A stretch of DNA of 64,000 nt. It comes from Chitinophaga sp. MM2321. Lineage in GTDB: Bacteria; Bacteroidota; Bacteroidia; Chitinophagales; Chitinophagaceae. Made by a program: the position numbers and the translations under genes. The stretch lies in NCBI RefSeq assembly GCF_964033635.1, contig NZ_OZ035533.1, forward strand, positions 2,170,001 to 2,234,000, read 5' to 3'. Positions 45,558-54,865 of the stretch are shown here, piece by piece; position 1 is the first letter of the stretch, and every line of letters begins with the position of its first letter. The notes below the pieces were generated by a model. It did not search any database, was not told the origin of the DNA, and saw only the letters and a list, made by a program, of their open reading frames with translations.

Positions 45558-47213
45558 ATGAAACAAAGTATTTTAAAAGTACATCCGCAGGATAATGTAG
45601 TGGTAGCATTGCGTGACCTGAAAAAGATGGAAACGGTACAGGAGAGAGACAACACTTATATTATACAGGAAGATATTCCCACCAAGCATAAATTTACCGC
45701 AACAGCCCTGGCAGCAGGAGAGGCCATTATCATGTATGGTGTGCTGGCTGGCCGTGCGCAGGAAAATATTCCTGCCGGTTACAGGATCTCTGTTGAAAAT
45801 GTGCGCCATGCTGCAGGCAGTTATGAACTGGCTGCGCAACGGAAAACCAGCTGGCATATACCGGATATTGCCGCATGGCAGCAGAAAACTTTCTCAGGAT
45901 ACCACCGGGAAGATGGGAGTGTAGGCACCGCCAATTACTGGCTGGTAATACCGCTGGTATTTTGTGAAAACAGGAATGTGGACGTACTGCGGGAAGCACT
46001 CATGGATGAACTGGGTTATGGTCGCCCAGCCGCTTATACAACCTTTACACGGTCATTGGTAACGGCATATCAGTCGGGTAGCAGCGCCGCAAAGATCCTG
46101 GAAACGATTTATACCGAAGATCCGGGCAGTATTGCCGCACCGCGGATATTTGAAAACGTGGATGGCATCAAATTCCTCACGCATGATGGTGGCTGCGGCG
46201 GTATCCGGCAGGATGCACAAACGCTGTGCGGCTTGTTGGCAGGCTATATCACACATCCGAATGTAGCCGGCGCCACAGTGCTGAGCCTGGGCTGTCAGAA
46301 TGCGCAGATCACCATGTTGCAGGACGAAATAAAGAAACGCGATGCGCACTTCTCCAAACCATTATACATCCTTGATCAACAGCAAACCGGCGCAGAAAAT
46401 GTGTTGATTACAAATGCGATCAGGCAAACTTTTGCAGGGCTGATGCAAGCCAACCAGTGTACCCGGCAACCGGCGCCCCTGAGCAAACTGTGTATAGGAC
46501 TGGAATGTGGCGGGTCTGATGGCTTCTCCGGTATTTCTGCAAACCCCGCTATCGGCTATACCTCGGATCTGCTGGTGGCTTTAGGTGGCTCCGTGATCCT
46601 GGCAGAATTTCCTGAATTATGCGGCGTGGAACAGGAGATGAGCGACCGTTGCGCCACTACGGAAGACGCCACCCGTTTTATTCAGTTGATGCGCACGTAT
46701 CAGCAACGTGCAGAAGAAGCCGGTTCAGGATTTGACATGAATCCATCTCCCGGAAATATCAAAGACGGATTAATTACAGATGCCATCAAATCCGCCGGGG
46801 CAGCCAAAAAAGGAGGAACGTCCCCCGTAGCGGCAGTACTGGATTATCCGGAGAAAGTGCAGCGCCCCGGTTTGAACCTGCTATGCACACCCGGCAACGA
46901 TGTGGAATCCACTACGGCGGAAGTGGGCAGCGGCGCCAACATTGTACTGTTTACTACCGGCCTGGGTACACCCACCGGCAACCCCATCACACCGGTCATT
47001 AAACTGTCCAGCAATACAAAGCTATACAACCGCATGCGGGATATTATCGACATCAACACCGGAACCATCATAGATGGTGATGAAACTATTTCCGCTGCAG
47101 GAGAACGTATACTCGACTACGTTATACAGGTGGCCAGCGGTATCGTTACTGCAAAATCAGTGTTGAACGGACAGGATGATTTTATTCCGTGGAAGAGGGG
47201 TGTATCTTTGTAG
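45558..47213 (+). CDS. uxaA: Altronate dehydratase family (UxaA) hydrolyase
   Basis: 551 aa. The N-terminal SAF-type domain (about 1-95) includes HKFTATALAAGEAIIMYGVLAGRAQENIPAG. The large C-terminal domain includes SGYHREDGSVGTANYWLVIPLVFCENRNVDVL, THDGGCGGI, LSLGCQNAQ and GLECGGSDGFSGISANPAIGY, with conserved Cys and His that bind the catalytic metal. UxaA converts D-altronate to 2-keto-3-deoxygluconate in galacturonate breakdown. No other hexuronate gene (uxaB, uxaC, kdgK) is adjacent, so the substrate could be a different aldonate. The size, about 550 aa, matches the long UxaA form with fused SAF domain. Confidence 0.87.
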   Translation: MKQSILKVHPQDNVVVALRDLKKMETVQERDNTYIIQEDIPTKHKFTATALAAGEAIIMYGVLAGRAQENIPAGYRISVENVRHAAGSYELAAQRKTSWHIPDIAAWQQKTFSGYHREDGSVGTANYWLVIPLVFCENRNVDVLREALMDELGYGRPAAYTTFTRSLVTAYQSGSSAAKILETIYTEDPGSIAAPRIFENVDGIKFLTHDGGCGGIRQDAQTLCGLLAGYITHPNVAGATVLSLGCQNAQITMLQDEIKKRDAHFSKPLYILDQQQTGAENVLITNAIRQTFAGLMQANQCTRQPAPLSKLCIGLECGGSDGFSGISANPAIGYTSDLLVALGGSVILAEFPELCGVEQEMSDRCATTEDATRFIQLMRTYQQRAEEAGSGFDMNPSPGNIKDGLITDAIKSAGAAKKGGTSPVAAVLDYPEKVQRPGLNLLCTPGNDVESTTAEVGSGANIVLFTTGLGTPTGNPITPVIKLSSNTKLYNRMRDIIDINTGTIIDGDETISAAGERILDYVIQVASGIVTAKSVLNGQDDFIPWKRGVSL

Positions 47214-47374
47214 TGTTCAGAATCGAACAATTACCAGGTTGAAATCGTACAATTTAAATATTATACTAATTATTAAATGGGTGATTATCAATTAATAAAT
47301 ACATGGCACTGTCTTGTTGTAATGGAAAGCAGGAACGGCAAACAGGTCATTCAATAATTGTATAAATCTCCGGA

Positions 47375-49789
47375 ATGTTTAAGAATTATTTCAAAATTGC
47401 ATTAAGGAACCTTTGGCGGAACAAAGGTTTTTCTGCTATTAATATCTTCGGACTGGCATTAGGTTTAGCTACCTGTCTGCTGATCACTTTATTTGTGGCG
47501 GATGAACTGAGCTACGACCGGCACAATGAAAAAGCCGACCGTATCTTCCGGATTGATGCGGACTTCCTGGTAAACGGAAATGCTTTTCATGAACGCTACT
47601 CACCTGCGCAGTTTGGCGCTGTTTTGCAAAAAGATTACCCACAGATAGAAAACAGTGTGCGCTTACGCAGTTATGGCGACAGGCAAATACTGGTGAAGAA
47701 GGATAATCAAACTTTTATGGAACGCGATGCTTTTTATGCAGACTCCACGTTGTTTGATATTTTTACCATACCCATGATAGCCGGTAATCCTAAAACGGCT
47801 TTAACACAACCCAACACCATTGTTATTTCAGAAAGTATCGCCAGGAAATATTTCAACAGCACGGATGTTATAGGTAAAACATTACTGACAGAAAATACCA
47901 CCACCTGCCAGATTTCAGGCGTGATCAAAGACATGCCCGCTACTTCGCATGTTCATTTTAACTTCATAAAAGCGATGGCCGGACTGGATGACAGCCGTAA
48001 GACGCAATGGATGAGTGATAATTACGACACGTATATCCTGGTTCGCCCCGGTACAGATAAACAAACAATTGATAAATACCTGGATGAAGCCACAAAGACT
48101 TATATGAACAGTGCGCTGAAAGCAATGACCGGTAGCAGCATTGAAGATCTGGAGAAAAGCGGCGGCCACTTCAGGTATAGTGCTATACCACTCACTAAAA
48201 TTCATTTGCATTCTACCCTCACCAATGAAATGGAACCTTCGGGGAATGTGCAGTACGTGTACATCTTCATCATCATTGCTTTTTTTATCCTGCTGATCGC
48301 CTGTGTAAATTTTATGAATCTCTCTACAGCCCGTTCAGCGGGCCGTTCCAGGGAAGTGGGGGTGAGAAAAGTATTAGGCTCGCAACGCCGTGACCTGATC
48401 CTGCAATTCCTTACTGAATCGGTATTAACCAGTTTTATCGCATTACTTGTAGCGGTTGTAATCGCCATTTTGTTACTGCCGTTTCTCAATCAGTTGGCAG
48501 GCAAACAAATAAGTGTTGCGCTGCTGCTCAACAGGTGGTTACTGCCTGCTATCCTGCTTACAATTATAACAGTAGGTTTACTGGCAGGAAGTTATCCTGC
48601 GTTCTTCCTTTCTTCCTTTGAACCTGTACAGGTGTTGAAAGGTAAGCTGGCTACCGGTTTCAAAGGTGGCTGGCTAAGAAATAGCCTGGTGGTTTTCCAG
48701 TTTTCGACCGCTATTATTCTCATCGTTGGTACACTGGTCATATATAGCCAGCTGAGTTTTATCAGGAACAAAAAACTAGGCTATAACCGTAATCAGGTGC
48801 TGGTATTACAAAACATAGGCTCGCTCTGGATTCATGCCACTGCCTTCAAAAATGAAGTGTTACAGATCCCGGGTGTGGAAGCCGGAACAATGACCGACGC
48901 ACTCCCTGCCTCTACCATGATGAATACCGGTATCTATTCGAAGGATGCCGCCGCCAGTGCGGGCAATGTCATGGGATTATTTGAAAACAGCATAGATCCG
49001 GATTATATACCGACCCTCGGCATGACGATGGCCAGTGGCCGCAATTTTTCAGCGCAAATGCTTTCCGATAGCTCGGCTATTATCATTAACGAAACAGCCG
49101 CCCGTCTCCTGGGATTTAATGACATCAATAATAAATATCTCTATTCCAATGGTGGCGCCATGGCGCGTAATGTGGTAGGGATTGTACGGGATTTTAATGC
49201 GGGTTCTCTGCGTAATAAAATTCCTCCCATGGTATTCAGATTAGATGGATATAAGGACAAGATGGCGTTTCGCGTCAGCACAAAAAATTTGCCTGCACTC
49301 ATAGCACAGATTGAAAAGAAATATCATGCGGTAGATAAAATGGAAGGACAACCCTTTCTGTATTCTTTTTTAGATGATGATTTCAACAGGCTTTATCAAT
49401 CCGAACAACGCACCGGGAAAATATTTATATCCTTTGCCTTTTTTGCCATCCTCATTTCCTGCCTGGGGCTCTTTGGGCTGGTTACATATGCAGCAGAACA
49501 ACGTACCCGCGAAATCAGTATCCGCAAGGTATTAGGGGCAAGCATCACAGGCATCGTTACGCTTTTATCAAAAGACTTTCTGAAACTTGTATTCATTGCC
49601 ATCCTGGTGGCTTCACCTGTCGCCTGGGTTATCATGGACAGGTGGTTGCAGGACTTCGCTTACCGCATTTATATCAGTTGGTGGGTATTTGTGCTGACGG
49701 CCTTTGTTGCCATCATTATAACGGTAACTACGGTTAGTATCCAGGCGGTGAAAGCTGCGCTGGCAAATCCGGTAAAAAGTTTGAAATAG
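47375..49789 (+). CDS. FtsX/MacB-type ABC transporter permease
   Basis: 804 aa paralogue of the permease at 24.8 kb. It has the same double-unit design: first helix GFSAINIFGLALGLATCLLITLFV, periplasmic MacB_PCD domain, FtsX block FMNLSTARSAGRSREVGVRKVLGSQRRDLILQF, second unit with AEQRTREISIRKVLGASITGIV, and ending ALANPVKSLK. No ATPase gene is linked. It is followed 16 bp later by the convergent DUF1415 gene with no recognisable terminator between. Confidence 0.9.
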   Translation: MFKNYFKIALRNLWRNKGFSAINIFGLALGLATCLLITLFVADELSYDRHNEKADRIFRIDADFLVNGNAFHERYSPAQFGAVLQKDYPQIENSVRLRSYGDRQILVKKDNQTFMERDAFYADSTLFDIFTIPMIAGNPKTALTQPNTIVISESIARKYFNSTDVIGKTLLTENTTTCQISGVIKDMPATSHVHFNFIKAMAGLDDSRKTQWMSDNYDTYILVRPGTDKQTIDKYLDEATKTYMNSALKAMTGSSIEDLEKSGGHFRYSAIPLTKIHLHSTLTNEMEPSGNVQYVYIFIIIAFFILLIACVNFMNLSTARSAGRSREVGVRKVLGSQRRDLILQFLTESVLTSFIALLVAVVIAILLLPFLNQLAGKQISVALLLNRWLLPAILLTIITVGLLAGSYPAFFLSSFEPVQVLKGKLATGFKGGWLRNSLVVFQFSTAIILIVGTLVIYSQLSFIRNKKLGYNRNQVLVLQNIGSLWIHATAFKNEVLQIPGVEAGTMTDALPASTMMNTGIYSKDAAASAGNVMGLFENSIDPDYIPTLGMTMASGRNFSAQMLSDSSAIIINETAARLLGFNDINNKYLYSNGGAMARNVVGIVRDFNAGSLRNKIPPMVFRLDGYKDKMAFRVSTKNLPALIAQIEKKYHAVDKMEGQPFLYSFLDDDFNRLYQSEQRTGKIFISFAFFAILISCLGLFGLVTYAAEQRTREISIRKVLGASITGIVTLLSKDFLKLVFIAILVASPVAWVIMDRWLQDFAYRIYISWWVFVLTAFVAIIITVTTVSIQAVKAALANPVKSLK

Positions 49790-49805
49790 CGAACCAAACC
49801 CACAC

Positions 49806-50369
49806 TTACAAACAACTATCTCTGAGCATCTTCATATATGCTGCTCCTTTTTCCTGCGCGAATTTTATATTCCGCGCAGGGATGCCTTCGGCATCGGTAT
49901 GGTGCGCAATCGCTTTACGCACCTGTGTTTCGCGCAACAGGTGCAGCATGGGGTATATAGAGCGGTTGGTGTAATTGGCTGCATCATTCAGCGCCGTACC
50001 GGCAAACTGATACAACGGATGGAAGCTGGCCACCTGGTAGATGCCGGTATATTTCTTCCGTTTTAATAATTGTTCTGCTGCCGACAACAGGTCGAGATAA
50101 TCATCAAATTTTTCAAAGGCATAGGGGAAGATCAGCAAGGTTGTTTCAATGGTTTTGTCTTTATCCAGCCGTATACACTCCTTTAAAAACGCAGCTTTCC
50201 CATCGGCCAGTGTTGTGGTATTTTCTACCTGGTAGTGTACCGTGTTCCGCTTCATTTCCCGCGCGGCAAACGGGCAGAAATTGCAACCCACCACCACGTC
50301 AGTGATCCATTTTTTTGTTTGTGTAATAACGGCTGTCGTCTGATCCATACTTTCAATTGATGTCTCCAA
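49806..50369 (-). CDS. DUF1415 family protein
   Basis: 187 aa cytoplasmic protein of the DUF1415 family, function unknown. The start region TKKWITDVVVGCNFCPFAAREMKRNTVHY holds the conserved CNFCPFA motif, with a possible metal- or redox-active Cys pair. VASFHPLYQFAGTALNDAANYTNRSIYPMLHLLRE is the second conserved block. An internal ATG 21 bp after the first is an alternative start. It is 21 bp downstream of the AsmA gene, probably in the same transcript, though no functional link is known. Confidence 0.85.
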   Translation of the reverse strand: METSIESMDQTTAVITQTKKWITDVVVGCNFCPFAAREMKRNTVHYQVENTTTLADGKAAFLKECIRLDKDKTIETTLLIFPYAFEKFDDYLDLLSAAEQLLKRKKYTGIYQVASFHPLYQFAGTALNDAANYTNRSIYPMLHLLRETQVRKAIAHHTDAEGIPARNIKFAQEKGAAYMKMLRDSCL

Positions 50370-50390
50370 AGGTAAGCCGGTAGTTTTACT

Positions 50391-53300
50391 TTATCCTTTT
50401 TTTGCCTTACCCAACCCGATTTTATACTTATCCGGTGTACCGGAGATGGTAAGGTTCATGAAGCGGCCCTTTTTATCTTTATCATGACTTTCTATGGCAT
50501 CTACCTGGCTGGCATCCACTTCTTCCTGTTTCCTGCCAAATAATGTCTGGAAACCCACCTGGGTGACCATTTTCATGGGTACGCGCAGGGAATAGCTCAT
50601 ATGCATATCCAGCGATTGATTGCCGGAAACCTCTATATAACCCAGGGAAGAGTTGATATTCATTTTTGGAATTTCCAGTACGCCGTTTTTGAATACCAGT
50701 TTATTGCGTAAGGTGTCGAAACGCACCATGCGCAGATTTTTATCTTTGAAATAAGCGGAAAGCGCCTGCATGGGGCCAAAGTCAAGGAGTGTGCCATTCA
50801 ATATTTCAACATCCATTTGTGCAGCGGTTTCACTCAGCACCGGTGTAAGGTCGGGATGCAACCGTACATTGCTTTTGATAAGCCCGCTCAACATACCTTT
50901 GAGGTTGTTGTTCAATACGAAGTCCTGTCCGAAATTATCAAATTTGATCAGCAACTTCGATATGTCAACAGTATCCAGCTTGACCTTACTCCTGAAATAA
51001 AGTTTCTTCGGGTCAGTAGCGTTAAACATGCCGCGCATCCCGATATGACCGCCGGCAATGCGCAATGCGATGGTGTCAATTTTTATGCGCTGGTCTGCCT
51101 GCATATGAACATCTGCAATAATATCCTTCAACCATAACCGGTGATATTTTACTTTCCCGATATTCACCTGTGCATCAAAATCAGCAAAAGGAATGCGGAA
51201 AACATTAAATCCGGTTGCATGCAGGGAATCATTTTCGCGTACGGTGGTAGGGCGTGCCGGGGCTTCTTTCGCAGGCGTTTTCGCGCTGAAATCGTAGTTC
51301 ATCAGTTCATCTACATTCAGGAAGGCAGACTTAAAACTGAAAGCGTTTGCACGCTTTTTCAACTGTTTGTTGCGTCCGGCAAACAGCCGCAGATTCATAT
51401 CAAAATCACTGCTGCCTATTTTCCCGGTAAGGGTATCCACTACCAGGTAACGGCTGCTGCCATAGCGGATCCGGCCCTTGATATTTTCCAGTTTGATAGG
51501 ATGCCGCTTCAGTGTACCGGAGATATTGGCAATACGCGCATCCATCCTTTTAAAGGCGGTGTCGTATTTCATATTCATTTTAGCCCGTATCCACAACCCG
51601 TTGGCCTCTTCATACCAATAACCTTCAGGGATGAACTTCCTGCCGCGCTGCCCGATAAGGTCCTGCATGGCAAGGCGGTCTGACTTGAAATCAAAGGCAA
51701 ATTCTGTATTGCCTTTCTTCATCTGCGTAAACCACAGCGGATAGTTTTTTAAAAGTCCTTTGAAAACAAAACCGCTGCTATCAATATTCCCGGAAAAATT
51801 GCGCAGTAATAAAGTAGTATCATTGATGGCTACATCGGTCTTGAAATTATGCAGGGTGTGCGGATACTCCTGGAAGTTGGCGTTGAGGCGATGTACGTGG
51901 AAATTGCCTCTGGGCAAAGGATTGGGGTGCAGCAGTTCTTTTACGGATGTTTCAAATGCCAGTCCTATATGAAACCCGCTCATCACTTCTTTCTCCAATA
52001 ATTTATGGGTGGAATCGAGTTGAAATAATTCGCCGATACGGATACGGTTGCTCGACGCCTGGAACCTGACAGATACCGGTTTTTCCTGTTTATGAAAGAT
52101 AGCCGGCAAGTCACTGATCGATCCTTTGGCCAGTATATCGGAACTGCCTATACGAAAAGCCACGGAATCCAGTTGCAGGTTGCCCTGCGTTACCTGCGCA
52201 TGCAGGTTTATTTTGCGTACCGGTAATGGATAGCCGGGAATGCGGAATTCAAGATCTTTTACCGTAAGTTCACTTTGCACGCCATCTTTTAATTTGGCGA
52301 GGCTTTGTTCCGGCACCTGCATATCCACCAGCTCCTTGAAATTCATATTCAATGCGATCTGTCCTTTTACCTGTTCCAGGTCTTTGATTCCCAGGAACTC
52401 ACCCACAAATTGCAGGTCCAGCTCAGAATACACCTGCATAATGATATGCGGGTCTGTAAAATCTTTCATGACGAAATTGCCCCGGAATACGCCTTTACCC
52501 GGTTTGGCGCTCACGTTGAGCAGGTGCAGCTCAGATGTTTTCAGCGAGTGCCCGCTGCCATTGGTATAATAGCCTTTGAAGCCCAGCGAATCCAGTTTTC
52601 TGTCAACTGTTTTATTCTGAAACCACACATTTTCGCAACCAAATGAGATGTTCATCGCCGGCATCTGATCTTTACCCAGTTTGCCTTTGATGCTGCCATC
52701 AAAAAATATCCGGCCATCGCGGCGGTATTTTCCCAGCATAACCGCAATATCATTCGGCACCAGCGCCATCAACAGGTTGAGGTCAGGGCGGTCGCCTTTT
52801 ACTTTGAGATCCAGGTAAGTTTCCTTATCCAGTTGTGCCTGTCCGGCTAATTGTAAAGTGGCATTTTCCAGTTTGATGCTACTGCGGGAAAGCGTGAGTT
52901 GTTTTTTGGCTTCTTCATAATCGCCTTTCAGGTCGATAGACAGTTGCCGGTTACGGAAAAGAGTGGTATCTGTTTTACCCGTAATATCCAGTCGCAGCTT
53001 ACTGTTCAGCTCTATGGCCATGTGCCCGGCCTGCATGCTGAAAGAGGTCCTTACATTTTCTATGTGTGAAGCTACCTGCCATCCTGAAACGGCGTCCTGG
53101 TAGGTAACGTCAATATTTTTCAGAATAACCCGTTTCAGGTCCAGGCTCATGGCATCGGCAGAATCAGGTTGCGCCGGAAGGGTATCTGTTTTGAAAGCAT
53201 GTGCCTTCAGTAAGTCCACTTCTCCGTTGGCATACCGCGCCATATGCAGGCGCCCGTTGGCCAGCATCAGCACCCGCACCTGGTAATGCTGCCTGAAAAT

Positions 53301-53606
53301 ATCGGGTAAACTGAATCCCGCATATAATCGCTCCACTTCATAAAGCGGGCGCCCATCCATTTTTTTATTGGCAAAAAATTGCACCTGGTGCAACGCAATG
53401 GATACATAAGGGAAGTTACTGAAAGGGGAGATGCTGCTGCTACCGATAACCAGTTCTCCCGCAAATTGTTTGTTCAGCTCTTTGACGGCCAGCTGTGTAA
53501 GCCGCTGTTGTTGGCTGTATAGGATACTCCCGGCTATTGCAATTAACAACACCAGCACACCTGCACTGATCAACACCACCCGCGTAATTTTTTTTCCCAC
53601 TTTCAT
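50391..53606 (-). CDS. AsmA family envelope protein
   Basis: 1071 aa protein anchored by an N-terminal helix (about 7-30, RVVLISAGVLVLLIAIAGSIL) with a long periplasmic part. The N-terminal AsmA-like module is seen in LAVKELNKQFAGELVIGSSSISPFSNFPYVSIALHQV. Repeated short beta-strand blocks (GSSDFDMNLRLFAGR, LDTVDISKLLIKFDNF, NNNLKGMLSGLIKSNVRL) and the C-terminal AsmA_2-like region (MQALSAYFKDKNLRMVRFDTLRNKLVFKNGVLEIPKMNINSSLGYIEVSGNQ) indicate a lipid-bridge-like protein. AsmA and TamB relatives move phospholipids between membranes; the same role here is inferred. Confidence 0.88.
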   Translation of the reverse strand: MKVGKKITRVVLISAGVLVLLIAIAGSILYSQQQRLTQLAVKELNKQFAGELVIGSSSISPFSNFPYVSIALHQVQFFANKKMDGRPLYEVERLYAGFSLPDIFRQHYQVRVLMLANGRLHMARYANGEVDLLKAHAFKTDTLPAQPDSADAMSLDLKRVILKNIDVTYQDAVSGWQVASHIENVRTSFSMQAGHMAIELNSKLRLDITGKTDTTLFRNRQLSIDLKGDYEEAKKQLTLSRSSIKLENATLQLAGQAQLDKETYLDLKVKGDRPDLNLLMALVPNDIAVMLGKYRRDGRIFFDGSIKGKLGKDQMPAMNISFGCENVWFQNKTVDRKLDSLGFKGYYTNGSGHSLKTSELHLLNVSAKPGKGVFRGNFVMKDFTDPHIIMQVYSELDLQFVGEFLGIKDLEQVKGQIALNMNFKELVDMQVPEQSLAKLKDGVQSELTVKDLEFRIPGYPLPVRKINLHAQVTQGNLQLDSVAFRIGSSDILAKGSISDLPAIFHKQEKPVSVRFQASSNRIRIGELFQLDSTHKLLEKEVMSGFHIGLAFETSVKELLHPNPLPRGNFHVHRLNANFQEYPHTLHNFKTDVAINDTTLLLRNFSGNIDSSGFVFKGLLKNYPLWFTQMKKGNTEFAFDFKSDRLAMQDLIGQRGRKFIPEGYWYEEANGLWIRAKMNMKYDTAFKRMDARIANISGTLKRHPIKLENIKGRIRYGSSRYLVVDTLTGKIGSSDFDMNLRLFAGRNKQLKKRANAFSFKSAFLNVDELMNYDFSAKTPAKEAPARPTTVRENDSLHATGFNVFRIPFADFDAQVNIGKVKYHRLWLKDIIADVHMQADQRIKIDTIALRIAGGHIGMRGMFNATDPKKLYFRSKVKLDTVDISKLLIKFDNFGQDFVLNNNLKGMLSGLIKSNVRLHPDLTPVLSETAAQMDVEILNGTLLDFGPMQALSAYFKDKNLRMVRFDTLRNKLVFKNGVLEIPKMNINSSLGYIEVSGNQSLDMHMSYSLRVPMKMVTQVGFQTLFGRKQEEVDASQVDAIESHDKDKKGRFMNLTISGTPDKYKIGLGKAKKG

Positions 53607-53745
53607 GATAATGCCATTCTGATCTGTAAAAGTATTAAAAATCTGAATGTGTATATTTTATGATCATCATAGAATGTGTTAAAGTTTTTGTGAGATAAAT
53701 ATCACCGCTTTACTATTTTTAGCTGTTGAATACAATTATCGCCAT

Positions 53746-54696
53746 ATGAGAAAACTATTAGGACTATTGCTGATAGCGGGTTTGGTGCACAGTGCATCCG
53801 CGCAGAAGAAAAAGACCCATGCCGGAAACCCGGTATTTCCAGGTTGGTATGCCGATCCCGAAGGCGTTGTATTTGGAAAGGAAATATGGATTTATCCTAC
53901 GTTTTCTGCTCCTTATGAAAAACAGGTTTACTTTGATGCTTTTTCTTCTACTGACCTGGTTACCTGGAAGAAACATCCGCGTATCCTGGATACGGCGGCT
54001 GTAAAGTGGGCCCGGCGTGCGATGTGGGCGCCTTCTGTTATTCAGAAAAATAATAAGTACTTCTTTTTCTTCGGTGCCAACGATATTCAGAGCGATCAGG
54101 AAGAAGGCGGTATCGGAGTAGCCGTGGCAGACCGTCCAGGCGGCCCTTTCAAGGATTATCTCGGAAAGCCGTTGATAGATAAATTTCACAATAAGGCGCA
54201 ACCCATTGACCAGTTTGCCTTTAAAGACAAGGACGGTACCTGTTACCTGATCTACGGCGGCTGGAAACATTGCAACATCGCCCGGTTAAATGACGACTTC
54301 ACCGGTTTTGTACCCTTCGCAGATGGCACCACCTTCAAGGAAATTACACCGGAGAAATACGTGGAAGGCCCGTGTATGTTTGTGAAGGATGGTAAATACT
54401 ATTTTATGTGGTCAGAAGGCGGCTGGACAGGCCCCGACTACAGTGTAGCCTATGCTATCGCAGATTCTCCTATGGGGCCATTTAAACGTATCGGCAGGAT
54501 CCTGCAACAGGACCCTGCTATCGCCACCGGCGCAGGACATCACTCTGTGATACACCTGCCCAAACAGAATAAATGGTATATCGTTTACCACCGCAGACCA
54601 CTCACAGAAACAGACAGGAATGCAAGAGAAACCTGCATAGAAGAAATGCATTTTGAGAAAGATGGTACGATAAAACCAGTAACACTCACCAAGTGA
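53746..54696 (+). CDS. Glycoside hydrolase family 43 enzyme
   Basis: 316 aa secreted five-bladed propeller glycosidase. The signal peptide ends SASAQ. The catalytic base is Asp37 in FPGWYADPEG; the pKa-modulating Asp is Asp155 (PIDQFAF); the catalytic acid is Glu207 (YVEGPCMF). MWAPSVIQKNNKYFFFFGANDI is another GH43 block. GH43 enzymes cleave arabinans, xylans or related pentosyl linkages; exact specificity cannot be assigned. Upstream, TTTG at about 53688 and TACTATTTTTA about 20 nt later form a plausible promoter. The stop codon sits inside a long inverted repeat shared with the next, convergent gene. Confidence 0.9.
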   Translation: MRKLLGLLLIAGLVHSASAQKKKTHAGNPVFPGWYADPEGVVFGKEIWIYPTFSAPYEKQVYFDAFSSTDLVTWKKHPRILDTAAVKWARRAMWAPSVIQKNNKYFFFFGANDIQSDQEEGGIGVAVADRPGGPFKDYLGKPLIDKFHNKAQPIDQFAFKDKDGTCYLIYGGWKHCNIARLNDDFTGFVPFADGTTFKEITPEKYVEGPCMFVKDGKYYFMWSEGGWTGPDYSVAYAIADSPMGPFKRIGRILQQDPAIATGAGHHSVIHLPKQNKWYIVYHRRPLTETDRNARETCIEEMHFEKDGTIKPVTLTK

Positions 54697-54865
54697 CCAA
54701 GATTGTAAGGATTAACAGGATTACCCAGATGGGTGTTTTGGTGTTTAAAAAAAATTAGCGTAAGATATTAGCGTAAAATCCGCCCATCTTTATTAATATT
54801 TTTTAAATTATTTCAACAACAAAACACCCATCTGGGTAATCCTGTTAATCCTTATAATCCTGGTC
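54695..54865. repeat. 46-bp near-perfect inverted repeat between convergent genes
   Basis: Arm 54695-54740 and arm 54820-54865 are reverse complements at 44 of 46 positions (cores AAGGATTAACAGGATTACCC and GATGGGTGTTTTG). The 79-base spacer is AT-rich. The left arm starts at the GH43 stop, and the right arm covers the last codons and stop of the minus-strand gene. AGGATTAACAGGATT-type palindromes recur in Bacteroidota genomes. It may be a bidirectional terminator or a REP/MITE-like element. Confidence 0.85.

Noticed and set aside
47276..47356. 26-codon frame upstream of the second FtsX permease
   Set aside because: No composition, spacing or promoter support; probably chance in AT-rich DNA.
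51141..51683. 180-codon frame opposite the AsmA gene
   Set aside because: Antisense to continuous AsmA coding sequence with no start context or motif.
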